Notes: generated by a model not told the origin, from the letters alone. A stretch of 64,000 bases of DNA from Bactrocera neohumeralis (GCF_024586455.1 NC_065920.1:50767724-50831723), one strand, 5' to 3'; shown: positions 10,866 through 23,722, counted from the first letter of the stretch. Numbers and translations: made by a program.

Positions 10866-12539
10866 GAAAAATAAAAATTTGTTTTTCATTTATTTTTTCC
10901 TAAAGGGCTTGTATGTGCGGTCACCTAAGTTTATACTTATGTGGTATGAGTAACTATAGAGTATTCGATAAAATCATGCAAAGTATCATAACCATAAATG
11001 CAATATAACCAACTGCGAACTGTAGCACATATATGTACATATGTGTGTTGTGGCGCTTGAGGCACCAAAGTGCGAATAGAAACACAAAAGCAAAACAAAA
11101 CACTGTGAAAATTTGCATAAAACACAAATAACTAAACGAAACTAAACTAACAAAGTTTTGCTAATGCACAAAACCGCTAACAACAATAACAACATGTAAC
11201 AAGATCAATTATGGAAACAAAGCAGAACTCACACATATACATACATATGTATATACAAATAGTACGAGTAGAACATGGAATACAAGCAAAGCAGAACAAA
11301 GTGTCGCTGACTTTCTGACTGTTTCTTGTATTTGTTTACATATGCAAAACAGCATAACAATAGCAATAATAAGAATACTGAGTCAAGTTGGTATTGAAAA
11401 ATTTATTTTGAAATAAAATGAGAAGCGAAACTTCGCACAGAGGTGAATCAGATAATGCGCGAGAAGTGCTTAATGATATATAGTACATACATACGTACAT
11501 AAAATGTACTTTGTATACCGAGTAGATGTAAATAATCCAAAGGATTATTATATGTTACGTATACGCCACCGGTTCATTGCATTTCCCTGCACTATTAAAT
11601 GATTGTAGTGGCTAATCAAAATAATTATTTCCTGACTGCCATTTATTTTGTTTGAAAATTTTACAATACTATAGGTCGTGAAGTTTGCAACCAAACCAAA
11701 ATAAGAGTAGGATGAAACCCATTGGAAAAGGAAGATAATAAAACAAAAATGAAATGAAAATTAATTTAAGGAAAAAATAAAGGATTTTCCCGATTTCTGG
11801 AAAAACTACAGGTTCTAATGAAGAACGTTCAACTGAGAAGTTGTAGGTAATAATATGTGAAAATTGGTAAAGAAATCCTAATTTAGGAACAAAAATTCAC
11901 ACTTCAAAATATTTATTTTTTTTTTAAAGTCTTCGGTGAAATTTGTACTTTCTGTTGGTGGTTAGTTTATCCAGAAAATGAAAAAGAAGACCCCACTTAA
12001 CATTCAAAGCTACTTTTTTACAGTTGCTACTAAGAAATTACGAGTAGATGGACTGGAAAAAAACATGGAACATACATTTTTTTTTTTAATATTTTAAAGT
12101 AGTAGTACGCACAAAGTAAACACTTTTATTGGTTTCATTAAAAATATTATATGGTATTCCACAAAATGTTTACAGTTAGAGATTCGGTTTCAGCTATAGC
12201 TTCCTTAAGGCGCTTTCGTCTAGTCCGAATGTTAATTTTAATTCTTTACGATTGAACAAACTTGCTCCTTACATCTTCTTCATCTGAGGTTTCGCTTTAC
12301 ATTTTTTTCAAAACTTTTCCGGGGTTCCGCTAAAGAAATTTCTTTAAGAAATCAGCGATTGAAGATTTACTAAAGTCAACTTTAACGCCTTTGTATGTAC
12401 ATATTTCGTGATATATCCCTTACTTGATTCTGTCATTTCCGATATATTTATATATATATATATTTTCGAAAATAACACTTTAGAAATACTAAACTCAACG
12501 GAAAAGAAAGTCTGATCTCCTCGGGTTACATGTTTTTAT
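10866..12539. other. Intergenic, mostly unique AT-rich DNA
   Basis: No coding domain. Contains CATA/TATG microsatellites (11020-11045, 11230-11260, 12440-12470) and poly-T runs. Probably ordinary host spacer. Confidence 0.5.
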
Positions 12540-13460
12540 TTAGAACAATTACACTACTCATCAAACCTGAAGGAAAATTTTCGACTTGTCTCCATGTTAA
12601 GCCACACATATGCGACGTCTAATTAGAAAATTATTCATTGCGGTCTGAAGGGTTGAAGTCGATTGCTTCAATTATCGATTTAATGGATTACTTGAAGTCT
12701 GTCAGATGTCTGGGTTTTGTTTTGACATATCTTGCTTTACATAAGTAAAAAAAGTACAGGTCAGGTGACCTGAAAAATGAAGTTTTTTGTTATTAATTTG
12801 TTTTCAAAATTTCGCTGAAGCTCCGCAATAACCGATTGGGCTAAGTGTCTTGCTGGAAATAAACTCAATTGAAAGGGATATGGCTTCGGCGCATTTATGT
12901 GTAAAAAACTCATTCAAGATCTCTAAATAACGGTGCTCATTGACAGTTACTGTAGATCGTTTCAAAGAAGTATGACCCGACAATACACCTTGATGATACT
13001 GCACACCACTCGTGACTCATAGTAACTCGTTTTGGGTGAAGTTCTGTCTTGTGGATTTGATTTACTTCACATGGTAATTATTCCAGTTTAGATCAAAATG
13101 AACCTCATCATACATAAATAGGCAATTTGTCAAGTTATTGTCTTCTTCGGCCATTTCAATAATTTTTTGGCAAAATTAAGGAGGGAAAGGGTTTAACCGG
13201 CGTCTTATTTGAACTTTGTACGATAACAGGTTTAAGTCATCATGAGTTATCCGTTGTGATGAACGTCTGCTAACTCCATGTTGTGCCGATAAGTTGCGAG
13301 TCGAAACTTTTGGATTTGCCTAAATTGACGATGCAACAGCGCGATTGTTTGTTGAACACGAACATACGGACTTCGATGGTAAATTATTATTCTCAGAAAC
13401 TTTTTTATTTTTATTGAAAAAATTCCAAATTTCAAATCACTATGTTTAGTCGTCAAATTT
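12540..13460 (-). pseudogene. Mariner-superfamily transposase fossil (FLWG group), second copy
   Basis: Minus-strand blocks: RRSS with RITHDDLNLLSYKVQ (about 13190-13270), EDNNLTNCLFMYDEVHFDLN around the first Asp (about 13100), VTVNEHRYLEILNEFF (about 12905-12960), FQQDT around the second Asp (about 12845), a decayed SGHLTCTFFTYVK counterpart of SxDLTxLDxFLWGYVK (about 12730-12775), and FLIRRRICVA near the C terminus (about 12610). Order and spacing fit one transposase of about 340 residues read from 13460 to 12540. Frame is broken repeatedly. Same group as 4663-5097 and 19180-19890. Confidence 0.72.
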
Positions 13461-14752
13461 TGATAATCAAACTTTGTCGCAGAAATTTTTAAAGTTTGAA
13501 CTTTCTGAATATGTGAGGGTTATTTTTGAGAAACGAAAATTAGTAGGTTAAATTTTAGTTTGAATGAAAAACGAAAATTCCCATGTTAAATGTATGGGAA
13601 CCTAAAAAAAAAAATAGCGACCCCTTAGAGTTAAGCTACAGCGCCTGGCTTGAGGGAGGATGTTTTGTTTGTCAATCACTAACATTTGAGGGGGTAAAAG
13701 TTGAAAAAAAAATTCCAAAAATTTTTTTGAAGAACCCTAAAGTACATACATACATATGTATGTATATCAACGATTGTTCAAATTTTCCATACAAATGTTA
13801 TAAGCCTCGGATGAGGTGACCTTCAGTGCCTTCGGCGAATTACTTTTAATGCCTTCATTGCACTTGCATTGGTTATATTCGCGAAGCGGATTTTTTAGTT
13901 TCGAAAACAGAAAAAAAATTAAAAGCTGTAACTCGTTTTAGGTTTGGCGAATTGTCAGTCACAATCATTATCGTGATGAAAAATCCATACATTTTGCATT
14001 TCCATGCTCAAAAATCCCGTCGTTTACGAGGAATTGCATCACATAGACTTACAAAACGACCAAATTCTTAATTGACTGTTTGAAGTTTTGCAAACACATA
14101 TTGACATATGGAAAGCCAACTTACCACGAACATAAAAAAAGATTGTAGAAAAAATCAAAAAATTTTTTTTAATGATTTCGAGACAAATTTGATCCGTTGG
14201 CATTTCTAGGCTACCGACTTTTTTCTGCCTTTTCGGAGATGTCAATTGTAAGTTTTCAGAGGGAAAATTATAAGTTTTCTACCTAACTAGTTAAAAATAG
14301 ATCAGAAAATTAATTAAAGCAGAGTCTACCACAAACTACAATGTCTCGTATAAAATTCATGTAAGTATGTATGGAAGTATTATATGTGTGATTATTCAAA
14401 ATAGTAGTTTATGGAAAAAAAGCAATGAAAAGTCTATTAAGTAAACCAGTTTATGGCCAGTGACCATTTTTAAGCGAAAGTCAATAACATCGACAAACTA
14501 TGATAGCAAAATAGTATATAAAAAATACCCATCAATTTCCAAACGCTTAATTAAAAAAGGCAATAATGAAGTTTGATATTGGTGGAAATTATTATATTTT
14601 GTATGAGTTTAAAAAGCAAATGTTAAATGCATAGTAAATTGTATCATAATGAAAACAACAAATTTACAGTACATGATGAGAAAATGTATGATGTTTTGTT
14701 CTTAAGAACGGCAATAATCTATTGTTACTAGGCCTGGACTATAAATTTATTG
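13461..14752. other. Unassigned, repeat-like sequence
   Basis: No protein domain. Contains a perfect palindrome ACATACATACATATGTATGT at about 13745. The block 13600-14290 (CCCCTTAGAGTTAAGC, later GCCTTTTCGGAGATGTCAA) has the look of a non-coding dispersed repeat, but I cannot name it. Confidence 0.4.
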
Positions 14753-14922
14753 TGTAGAACTTCCGAAGTAAGCTTCCGTAGTTTCTGGTGAGCCATTATT
14801 CTTTCATGTGGTTGGCGTTGTGCTGACGGAATACAATTCCTCTCCCTCCTATTGGTCGCTTCTCAGCGTTTGCTTCCTTCGGACGGTCCAGACGGTTCAG
14901 ATTCGTTGCAAGTCTGACCAAA
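14753..14922 (-). pseudogene. Short mariner (mauritiana-like) fragment
   Basis: Minus-strand translation gives LNRLDRPKEANAEKRP, RGIVFRQHNAN and a WLTRNYGSLLRKF tail. These correspond to the region around the second catalytic Asp of a Mos1-like transposase (QLDRLK...RRGIVFHQDNARPH...LRELGW). About 170 bp only. Abuts the next element head to head. Confidence 0.65.
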
Positions 14923-14923
14923 T

Positions 14924-16058
14924 ATTAGGTTGTCAAATATCTCCCTTCCGCCTTTTTGTCTTTTGAATTTCATGGCTATGTATAAAACGCTACAGAGCTC
15001 GTATCTGGCAATACTATACATCTTTGAAGGTCTTGACATAACCTATAAAACGACGCTATGCATGATTAGTTTGGATATTGCGTTCAACAGTTATAGACGT
15101 GTAAACAAGGAGTTCACTAACGCCGAAATTCGCGCTATTTTAAAGTTTTCCTTCGTTAAAGGCAAATCTGCTAGAGAAACGTTCCGTGAGATTAATGGTG
15201 TTTTGGGGGATGGTACTCTATCACTTCGAACTGCGGAGGAATGGTTTCGATGAGTCTGAGCGGGTGAAAACGACACCATAGATAAGGCAGCCGGCGGAGA
15301 CCTGTGACGACGAATACAGATCAAATCAATGAAAACATCGAGTTAGAGCGGCATGTGGCATCTCATGACATCGCCCAGAAGATGGGGTTTAGTCACCAAA
15401 CCATTTTAAACTATCTGCAGAAGGCTGGATACACAAAAAAGCTTGATTATTGGGTGACGCATGATTTGACGCAAAAAAACCTTCTGGACCGAATCAACGC
15501 CTGCGATATGCTGCTGAAAGGGAACGAACTCGACCCATTTTGGTAGCGGATGGTGATCGGCGACGAAAAATGGATCACAGACGACAATATAAAGCCAAAA
15601 CAGTCGTGGTCAAAGGCCGGTGAATCGTTCCAAACAGTGGCCAAGCCGGGATTGACGGCCAGGAAGGTTGTGTTGTGTGTTTGGTGGGATTGGAAGGGAC
15701 TCATCTACTGCTGCTTTCATATGGCCAGACGTTAATTCTACCATCTACTGCGAACAACTGGACCGCTTGAAACAGGCGATCAACTAGAAGCGTCCAGAAT
15801 TGGCCAACAGGCAGAATGTAGTGTTCCATCACGACAACGTCAGACCACACACTTCGTTGATGACTCGTGAGAAGCTGCGGAAGCTGGGATCGGAAGTTTT
15901 ACCGCATCCACCATATAGCTCGGACATAGCGCCAAGTGCTTACCACCTGTGTAAAGTTGAACTCAAAAGAAGCTTGTGAAAAGTGGCTGTCCGAGTTTTT
16001 CGCAAATAAGGAGGGGGCTTCTACGAGGGGGTATTATGAAGTTGCTGTCAATGATCTG
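14924..16058 (+). pseudogene. Mariner, mauritiana (Mos1-like) subfamily, broken
   Basis: Left end TTAGGTTGTCAAATATCTCC at 14924 looks like a terminal repeat. Coding blocks in order: FTNAEIRAILKFSFVKGKSARETFREIN (15113-15200), RTAEEWFR, IELERHVASHDIAQKMGFSHQTI (15340-15410), LTQKNLLDRINACDMLLKGNELDPF, VIGDEKWITDDNIK with first Asp (15550-15590), KPGLTARKVVLCVWWDWKG (15650-15708), VVFHHDNVRPHTSLMT with second Asp (about 15820-15870), LPHPPYSSDIAPSAYHL with third Asp present (about 15900-15950), and LNSKEACEKWLSEFFANKE (about 15960-16010). At least five frameshifts or stops. The right terminal repeat is not seen because an RTE-like element follows. Confidence 0.85.
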
Positions 16059-16515
16059 AGTTCTCTGAACCCCATTCACTTGGGAGTGGCCAGAAATGAT
16101 TCTTTTACATATGGCTCAAGCAGCTCATGACTTCCGGTATCCTCTGGGTAGCCTAAGAACATCCGTTTCCCCTTCACCGAGTTGTGCGCTGGATTTGGGA
16201 ACCGCTACGTAAAAAACACTACCAATGAAAAAGCGTAAACAGCCTCGGATGAGAGACCCACCTTTTGATGACGACCGTGGCAAACGAAATAAGGACTACG
16301 ATATGAGGGCATGAACCTGGAATGTCCGGTCCCTTAATTGGGAAGGTGCCGATGCCCAGCTGGTTGATGTCCTCGTAAGAGTGAAGGCTGACATCACCGC
16401 CGTCCAAGAAATGCGATGGACGGGACAAGGACGGATGGGAGCAGGTCCTGATATTGGCATTTTATAGTGGTCCATATAAAAATAGGTGTGGGATTTGTGG
16501 TGGGAGAGAGATATC
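16059..16515 (+). pseudogene. RTE-like retrotransposon, 5' region and start of endonuclease domain
   Basis: Untranslated leader about 16059-16215, then the start of the polyprotein: RMRDPPFDDDRGKRNKDYD and WNVRSLNWEGADAQLVDVLV, then KADITAVQEMRWTGQG (16225-16430). This is the opening of the AP-type endonuclease, where WNVRSLN and the Glu of VQEMRW are conserved. After GVGFVVGER (about 16478-16515) the frame degrades and the sequence changes to an unrelated repeat. Confidence 0.78.
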
Positions 16516-17095
16516 TCTGGATCATCTCAAATGCAAAAACCAAATAAATTTCATTAATACGAGTATAATAAATAATCTAGTGATTGATCGAAGGAATTAG
16601 CAAAAAAAATTTCTTTGACAAAATGCCGCCTACTCAAAGCAAAAGGTTCGATTTTGGACCGGAATTCGGGTCTTTACTTGTTTATAAAAATAAGAAATTT
16701 TGATCGGATGGGGAAATCCTTCGACTGATTACTAAAAAATATGGTTAAGAAGCCTATGTAAAAATTTCAGACCGATCGGTTAAGCCGTTTCTGAGAAATC
16801 TTGCTCACCGACTTTGAAAACACCGTTTCGAGAGATTAAAGTTTTGAAAGCACTTTACATGTAGTCGGCGCGCCTTCACTAATGTCTCTATCGAAAATAT
16901 TAACCAGATCGACATTTAAAATTTGTGTGTGATACGTCAGATATATATATATAAAGAGAACGATTTTCACTCGATTTTTGAAAATCCTGAAAGCTGTCAA
17001 TAACTCGGTATAATGTAGAAAGAGACAATAATTTCTTTAAACTTCAAACAAAATTAGCAACTGAAACCATAGATATCGTTATGTGACCAAAATGC
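16516..17095. repeat. Insertion or replacement within the RTE-like copy, related to the TTAA repeat family
   Basis: Between endonuclease and RT portions of the RTE-like copy. 16690-16870 shares the arrangement ATCGGTTRAGxxxTTTCTxGAGAAATCTTGCxxACCGACTT with 39715-39760. The end of this block (about 16960-17010, ACTCGATTTTTG to CAATAACTCGGTATAA) is a diverged duplicate of RTE sequence at 17335-17395. Confidence 0.55.
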
Positions 17096-18800
17096 CAGTT
17101 AGGGCGTGTCGCCAGGGAGAGAAGGTATGACTGCATTACCTCGCAACGTTACGATCGAAACATCACGTGGATCAAAGCTGATCGATTTGAAGGGGCCCGA
17201 AATATGGTTATCTGTAGACTAGATTCCAACATGAGAAAATCAAAGACCTGAAAATCCGGATCGAAAAAGAGCTTGACCAGATCGATGGTGTGATAGACAG
17301 AAGACACGTCTCAACAACAGACAGCAGAACGATTTTCTACTCGACTTGCACTACTGCTCTCTGAAAGCACTCGTCAATAACTCGGTATAAGGGAACTGTG
17401 GGACGGCATCTCAAACTTGTTATGTACAGCTGCAACTGAAACAATTGGTTTTTGGAACATGCAAAAGAATCCAGCCTGTACGACGGGAGTGCCGTGTCAC
17501 AGCGGAGGAAAACGAACCTGATTCCCCAACCGATGACGATGGAGCAGACGTTCCATTGACCGACCATGAAGAAGTTCGAATAGCAATTACCCGCCTGAAG
17601 AACAACAAAGCGGCGCATGGATTGTAGACAGAAATTCAAACACGGCGGCGAAAACGTGAGTATGAAGAGCATGACAAGCTTGGTCGATAGGGGTAATGGT
17701 CGGAAAAATGAAAAAATGCCCAACAGATTGGTTTCACGAGTGTGATTCCCCAATCCACAAAAAAGGAGCACAATCTATTGTCAACTACCGTGAATAAGCT
17801 TTCTCAACAACGCGTATGAAGTTCTATCAAGCGTATTGGGTGAAAGATTAAAGCCCACCGTCAACAAACTGAGTGGACATTATCAGTGTGGCTTTAGACC
17901 TGGCAAATCAATCACTGACCAGATATTCACCATGCCCCAAATTTAGGAAAAGATCCGTGAAAGGAGAATCGACATGCCTACACCACCTTTCTGTCGATTT
18001 CAAAGCTGTTTTCGACAGCACGAAAAAGAGCTGCCTTTATGCCGCGATATCTGAATTTGGTATGGCTTTGAGGGCAAGACGAAATATCTGCTGTCATCAA
18101 ACAAACAGTCGTCACACTCGCGACTTGGCTCCCACGTCACTGTTGACAGTCATAACTTTGAAGTTGTAGATAATTTCGTCTATGTTGGAACCAGCGTAAA
18201 CACCAACAACAATGTCAGCCTGGAAATCCAACGCATGATAACTCTTGCCAACAGGTGCTACTTCGGACTGAGTAGGCAATTGAGAAGTAAAGTCCTCTCT
18301 CGACGAACAAAAGCCAAACTCTATAAGTCACTCATTATTCCCGTCCTGCTATATGGTGCAGAGGCTTGGACGATGACAACAACTGATGAGTCGACATTGC
18401 GAGTTTTCGAGAGAAAGGTTCTGCGAAAGATTTATGGCCCTTTGCGCGTTGGTCACGGCGAATATCGCATTCCATGGAACGATGAGATGTATGAGATATA
18501 CGACGACATTGACATAGTTCAGCGAATTAAAAGACAGCGGCTACGCTGGCTAGGTCATGTTGTCCGGATGGACGAAAACACTCCAGCTCTGAAAGTATTC
18601 GACGCAGTACTCGCCGGGGTAAGCAGAGGAAGAGGAAGACCTCAACTCCGTTGGAAGGACAAAGAGGAGAAGAACCTGGCTTCGCTTGGAACATCCAATT
18701 GGCGCCACGTAGCGAAAAGAAGAAACGATTGGCGCGCTGTTGTTAACTCGGCTATACTCGCGTAAGCGGTGTCTACGCCAATAAAGATAAAGATATATAG
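17096..18800 (+). pseudogene. RTE-like retrotransposon, linker to C-terminal region
   Basis: Continues the copy begun at 16059. Seen: PTDDDGADVPLTDHEEVRIA and AITRLKNNKAA (17520-17615), the region before the RT; then QCGFRPGKSITDQIFT (about 17884-17930) and HHLSVDFKAVFDS, the first RT Asp motif (17975-18020). A deletion removes RT palm motifs including YADD. It resumes at SHVTVDSHNFEVVDNFVYVGTS (18137-18200), and the whole C-terminal domain is open from 18235 to 18765: NRCYFGLSRQLRSKVLSRR, LYKSLIIPVLLYGAEAW, LRVFERKVLRKIYGPLRV, RWLGHVVRMDENTPALKVF, GRGRPQLRWKD, NWRHVAKRRNDWR. 3' tail GATAAAGATAAAGAT-like at 18780-18798. An RTE-clade assignment is from memory of similar insect elements. Confidence 0.82.
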
Positions 18801-19179
18801 CAAAACCTTCCGACCGTCAGTCCTGGCTTGGCGACCGTTTGCGCTCTTATCCCTAGTAAACATTAAACATAAAAAAAGATTAGGCTCCATGGTTTTTATT
18901 ATTTTATCGATATTTTTGGGATTGGTCTTCCAAAGTGTGGTGCATGTTTGAGATCAAAATTACCGTAATAGTGAAATGCGGTGATTAGCAGTTCCTGTAT
19001 TACAAACATAAATACTATTGACATTTTCAGACACATGGCGTATTTTCTCTTTCTCTTTCATGAGAGGTTGACATAATTTATTTAATTAAAAATCTATGGG
19101 AGTAATCGATTTACTATTTTTTATTTGGCAGGTTATTATTTCAATTTTTTTTAAATTAATGCTTGGAATTCCGAAAAGC
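18801..19179. other. Spacer, no feature recognised
   Basis: No recognisable domain or repeat. Confidence 0.4.
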
Positions 19180-19890
19180 GAGTTTGGATAGTGTAGCGGT
19201 ATAATGCTTTGCAGTTTGTCAAAGGGTATTCAGACGGGATTTTGGCAGTACTCATTGAGTAGATTGACTGTTATGAGGTTGGTGAACGTGTTTGGCGAAT
19301 CTGGAAGAATCGCTATATGATCGTACCATCGAAATCCATATGTTCGTGTTCAAGAATCATCATCAAATCCACGAGAGGTATAAGTTCCGTCATAAAACCC
19401 GGTCACTATGTGGTACGAAGTTTCATCAAGGTATATTGTTAGGTCATATTTCTTTGAAGATAACGGTGTAACAGTAACTGTGAATGGGCACCGTTAATTA
19501 AAAATATTGAATGAATTTTTTACCCAGAACTGTGCCGAAGTGTTCAATAGTGTTTGGTTCCAGCAAGATGGAGCAACTGTACACATAGGCAAGACGGTTA
19601 TTGCGGAGCTCCAAAGAAATTTTTAAAATAAATGAATATCAAATTCGCTTTCCGTTGGCCCCCAAGATAACCTGGCCTGACAGCACCAGACATATTTTGT
19701 GGGGTTATATCAAGCACAAAATAAAACCCACAAATCCGACTGATTTGAAGCAGTCATTAAATCGATAATAGATAAAAGCAATCACGACTTCAAACCTTGA
19801 GGCCGCAACGATGAATTTACTAATTAGGTGTCGCAAAGCGTGGCTAAGCATACAGGACATTCACGCCATATAATATTTGAAAATAATTAA
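19180..19890 (+). pseudogene. Mariner-superfamily transposase fossil (FLWG group), third copy
   Basis: Plus-strand blocks: VTVTVNGHR (19468-19495), LNEFFTQNCAEVFNSVWFQQDGATVH with second Asp (about 19508-19580), TVIAELQRNF, then WPDSTRHILWGYIKHKI (about 19670-19720), equal to the SxDLTxLDxFLWGYVK region, and NPTDLKQSLNR. A counterpart of RRRxCVA is near 19830. First Asp region not recognised. Heavily broken. Confidence 0.7.
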
Positions 19891-22390
19891 TTATATAAAA
19901 TAAAACAAAATTTGCTGTACAATAAATGTAATGCATTGATTAAAAAAATGTATTACGGTTTGTCTTTGTGTGTCACCCTGCAATTTGTTGAATTTGTGAG
20001 ATAAAAGACAAATAATTCAAAACAAATTGTTTTAGGAACAGCCAGATATCCTATTTGTGGTGTTTGTAATAACAAGGGAGTACTCAAAGAGTTTCGAAAT
20101 GACTTATGAATTTTAAAATTTAATCTCCTTTTCCATCCATTTGTTCAGAGAATTACTTTCGGGGTAATTGGAGGGAACAGGGAAAAGCCGAAACTTGTGA
20201 CTAATCTGCATAAGAGGCCTAACTTGTAGTTTCGTTTTCATTTAATCCGAGCAAACTGTTGATGATCTATTTCTTATCAGATATGTTGCCCAACCTAAAT
20301 TGAGTTAATTCCAAAAAAAAACATTGTTTCGTCTCTAAGTTGATGATGAGTTCGTTTGCATTTCTTCGATAATACCATAATTAAAGGCAATTATTTTATC
20401 GCGCATTTTTGATGAGCTTACCACAAACTCCCGACCCTCATATTATTTGGAGTATTGGGCTTCGAATTCGCTAAATATATTCTTCAAGATTATATTGATA
20501 ATATTTCAATCTTATATACATATACTAATTTTTCTATACTTCTATATATGATTTAGACCTTTTATTTATATCTCGATACTATTTATTGGAGAACTTACCT
20601 GAAGTTTGAATTTTCAATGAGCTTTCTAATATACATTTCATGCCATAGTATCCCGGAAAACTATGGATACCCCACCACGTTTCTTACTATTTTTAGAATA
20701 TTAACCAAGAGGTCAACAGCCGCAGCCAACATTTGAAAGAGAAAATCTTCAACAAATAGATGCCAAAGAATGTTCTTTCGAATGATAATAAACATTCCTC
20801 TCTAAATTTGAAGTTTATGTTTGTTTTCTTTAAAAAAATATGGAACCTTGAAATGGACTACCCTTTAAATATCTGAAATCTTCTAATCCAAGTGAAACAC
20901 CTTTTTTAGCTTCTTTCTTTTCTTTTTTATATCTTTATTTTATTTTCAACTTTTTATTCTTTAAAACATTCCTTTTGTATGTATGTATTTGTAACCAGTT
21001 AAAATGTTGTTGTTGACAATTCATGTTGTTTTTTTTTTTGTTTCAGGTTTCTGTTGCTTTGTGTGTAAGTAGCTGCGCTAAGTTGCTTCATTTCCTCAAA
21101 GTACACCACTGATCCACTACATAAACGTCGTAAGAATGTAAAAGTGTTAGCTGCAATAATTACTGTTTTTGTTGCGATCTGTTTAGTTTGGTCTCATTGC
21201 TTGTTTCAGCCACATTTGCCATACTTAAACTACCAATGCGAAATGCTGCTAAGAATAACTAATTTGTTTTTGTATTTTTTTGTTCGCAAATAAAATCAAG
21301 TTTTGTAGTTTTTGTATACACTTTTATATATATGTAATATACTATAGTATATATACTGTTAGGTATATATTTATATATATGTATTTACATTTATAAATAT
21401 TTGTTGTTTGCATTTTTTTTAATTATAGTTTAGATATATATTTGTATGTATGTATTTTGTTTAATTTGCTTATGCATTGACTAGTTTTTTGTTTTATATA
21501 ATTTTGTTTTTTTAATATTTTGTAATTAGTTTAATGTCAATGTTAATGATTTGCGCTAAGTAATTTATTAGTGTGTATATGTGTGTGTACAAGTTTTTTT
21601 AGTACTTTTATGCTAAATTTAAAACTTTTTTGAATCTTTCTTTAATAATAATTGCACATTCATATAGGTAATTATGTATATATATAATTGTTTTCGTTTA
21701 GGATTTGTAGTAATTCGCACATATTTTATTTTAGAGTGTATATGTATGTATATGTTTCATAAATTCTGCTTCTAATAGGCTTTAAACAATTAGAAAAATT
21801 GAAAGGAAAAACATTTAGAAACAACTGAGTAAGCTTAGTTTTTACATTTTCATTGATGGTGTAAATAAAAAAAAAGATTTTATATTCCAGCATACGTTTT
21901 AAAATTTTAATATAATTTTATTTTTTAATATTTTATAATTTTCATTTTTAATATATTTTATAACATAATTTTTCATATTTATTTTTAGTTTAACACACAT
22001 TTCTCTAATTTGTTTAGGGAGTGCCTGCTAATTAATTTAAATTAATTAATTTAAATTATTTTTTAAATAAAGGTTTCGCAGTTCAACATGCAAAAACAAA
22101 GTCTTAAATAAAAATATTTGTTTTTGCATACGAAATTTAGTTTTTAATTTAATTTTCTTCAGGGGCCAATTTTTTATTTTTATTTTTGAAATTTATCTTT
22201 AATAATAGAATTTATTTATAGTGTATATTTTCGGTTATATAAATATGTATGTATATTTTATTGGTTGTTACACATTTTACTTTTACAGACACACAAAACA
22301 AACACATAAACATTAGTTTTTGTATAAATATACAGTTTAGATTATTTAGTAAATATTATATGTTTATTAAAATTAAAATATACTGCTTGG
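19891..22390. other. AT-rich spacer between repeats and the sNPF 3' region
   Basis: About 2.5 kb without a recognisable gene. TATA/TATG microsatellites at 21300-21440 and 21660-21750, a palindromic TAATTTAAATTAATTAATTT stretch at about 22030. No RNA gene seen. Confidence 0.5.
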
Positions 22391-23660
22391 GGAGGCCAGA
22401 TTGCACAACAGCTTTTCTAAGAATTAAAATTCTTTTGATTAATTTTAAAGAAAATATTATTCAAAAAAAATTGAAAAAAGTTTCTCAAATAAAGCACAAA
22501 ATGCATAACAGCTTTTCATTGTTATATATTTTTTTTGGAAAAAACTAATAATAAAAAGAGAATTTATATTAAAAATATGCAAAAGTTATTTTTTAACTAG
22601 TTTTGAATAAAACTATTTAAATAGAAATTTATTTTTGAAATAATGAACTGAATGAAACAGTAACTCAGCTCGAATTGATGCGGCAACATTTTCTAATAAT
22701 TTTTATTTCCATTTTTTATGACAAACTATTAATTTCTAATATGAAAGGAATAAATATAAAACTTTTTTGGGATTATTTAATTCAACATTTCTAAACAATA
22801 TTTATTAGTATGAAATTGAAATTGTTGAACTTTTTTTTAAATTAAATTTTGGAAAAAATTGTTAGTAAAATTTGTATTAAAATATTTTTGTCAAAATTTA
22901 AATTTAATTACTTAGAAGTTACACAAATTATTATTTTTTAATTGAAAAAAAAAAAAAATGCATTACTGTTTTAAAAATATTTTACATTTTATTTTAAACA
23001 AATATTTATAACTAAAAATCCATATAAATTGTTTTAACAAATTTAATTTTTTTTTTGCATACAAAAAATTACAAATATAATTTAAAACAAATTTTTAAAA
23101 AAAAAAATGTTTTTAAAATTTGTATTAAAATATTTTTGTCAAAATTTAAATTACACAAATTCTTACTTTTTAATTGAATAAAAAAATGCATTACTTTTTA
23201 AAAATAGTTTACTTTTTATTTCAAACAAAAATTTATAACTAAAAATCCATATAAATTGTTTTAACAAATTTTAAATTTTTTTTGCATATGAAAAATTAAA
23301 AATATAATTTATTAGAAATTTAAAAAAAAAAAAATGTTTTTAAAATTTGTATTACATTATTATTGTAAAAATTTAATTTGAAAAGTTACACAAATTATTA
23401 TTTTTTCATTATATAAAAAGATATACATACATATATTATTTTTTAAAATCATCATCTAAAAGGTTTAAACAAATTTTTAAAAATTATTTCATTTATTTTC
23501 ATTGAATAAAAAAAGAATATATATAATTTTTTAAATATTTAAATTTTTATTTTAAATAAAATTGTACATTAAAAAAATCATATAAATTGTTTAAACAAAT
23601 TTGTTTTTGCATATAAAAAAGTTTTTAATCTTGCCGCATTGCACAACAGCTTTTCGTCAA
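22391..23660. repeat. AT-rich tandem array (~230-250 bp units) flanked by an 18-bp direct repeat
   Basis: Three diverged units start with AAAATTTGTATTAMAWTAT at 22867, 23115 and 23342 (spacing 248 and 227 bp), followed by a partial fourth at about 23540-23625. Each holds TTACACAAATT, TGCATTAC, ATCCATATAAATTG and TTTTTGCATA in order. The string ATTGCACAACAGCTTTTC occurs at about 22401 and again at about 23638, outside the array on both sides, with a partial copy (GCATAACAGCTTTTC) at about 22503. Confidence 0.75.
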
Positions 23661-23722
23661 ATAAAAACATGTCTCAGCAAATTTAAGTTGTATTTAATTT
23701 ATTAAATATTTTCATAAATATT

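Noticed and set aside
9917..10953. Overlapping frames of 61-148 codons encoding hydrophobic repeats
   Set aside because: They are three readings of one 20-bp minisatellite whose unit has no stop codon; not a membrane protein gene.
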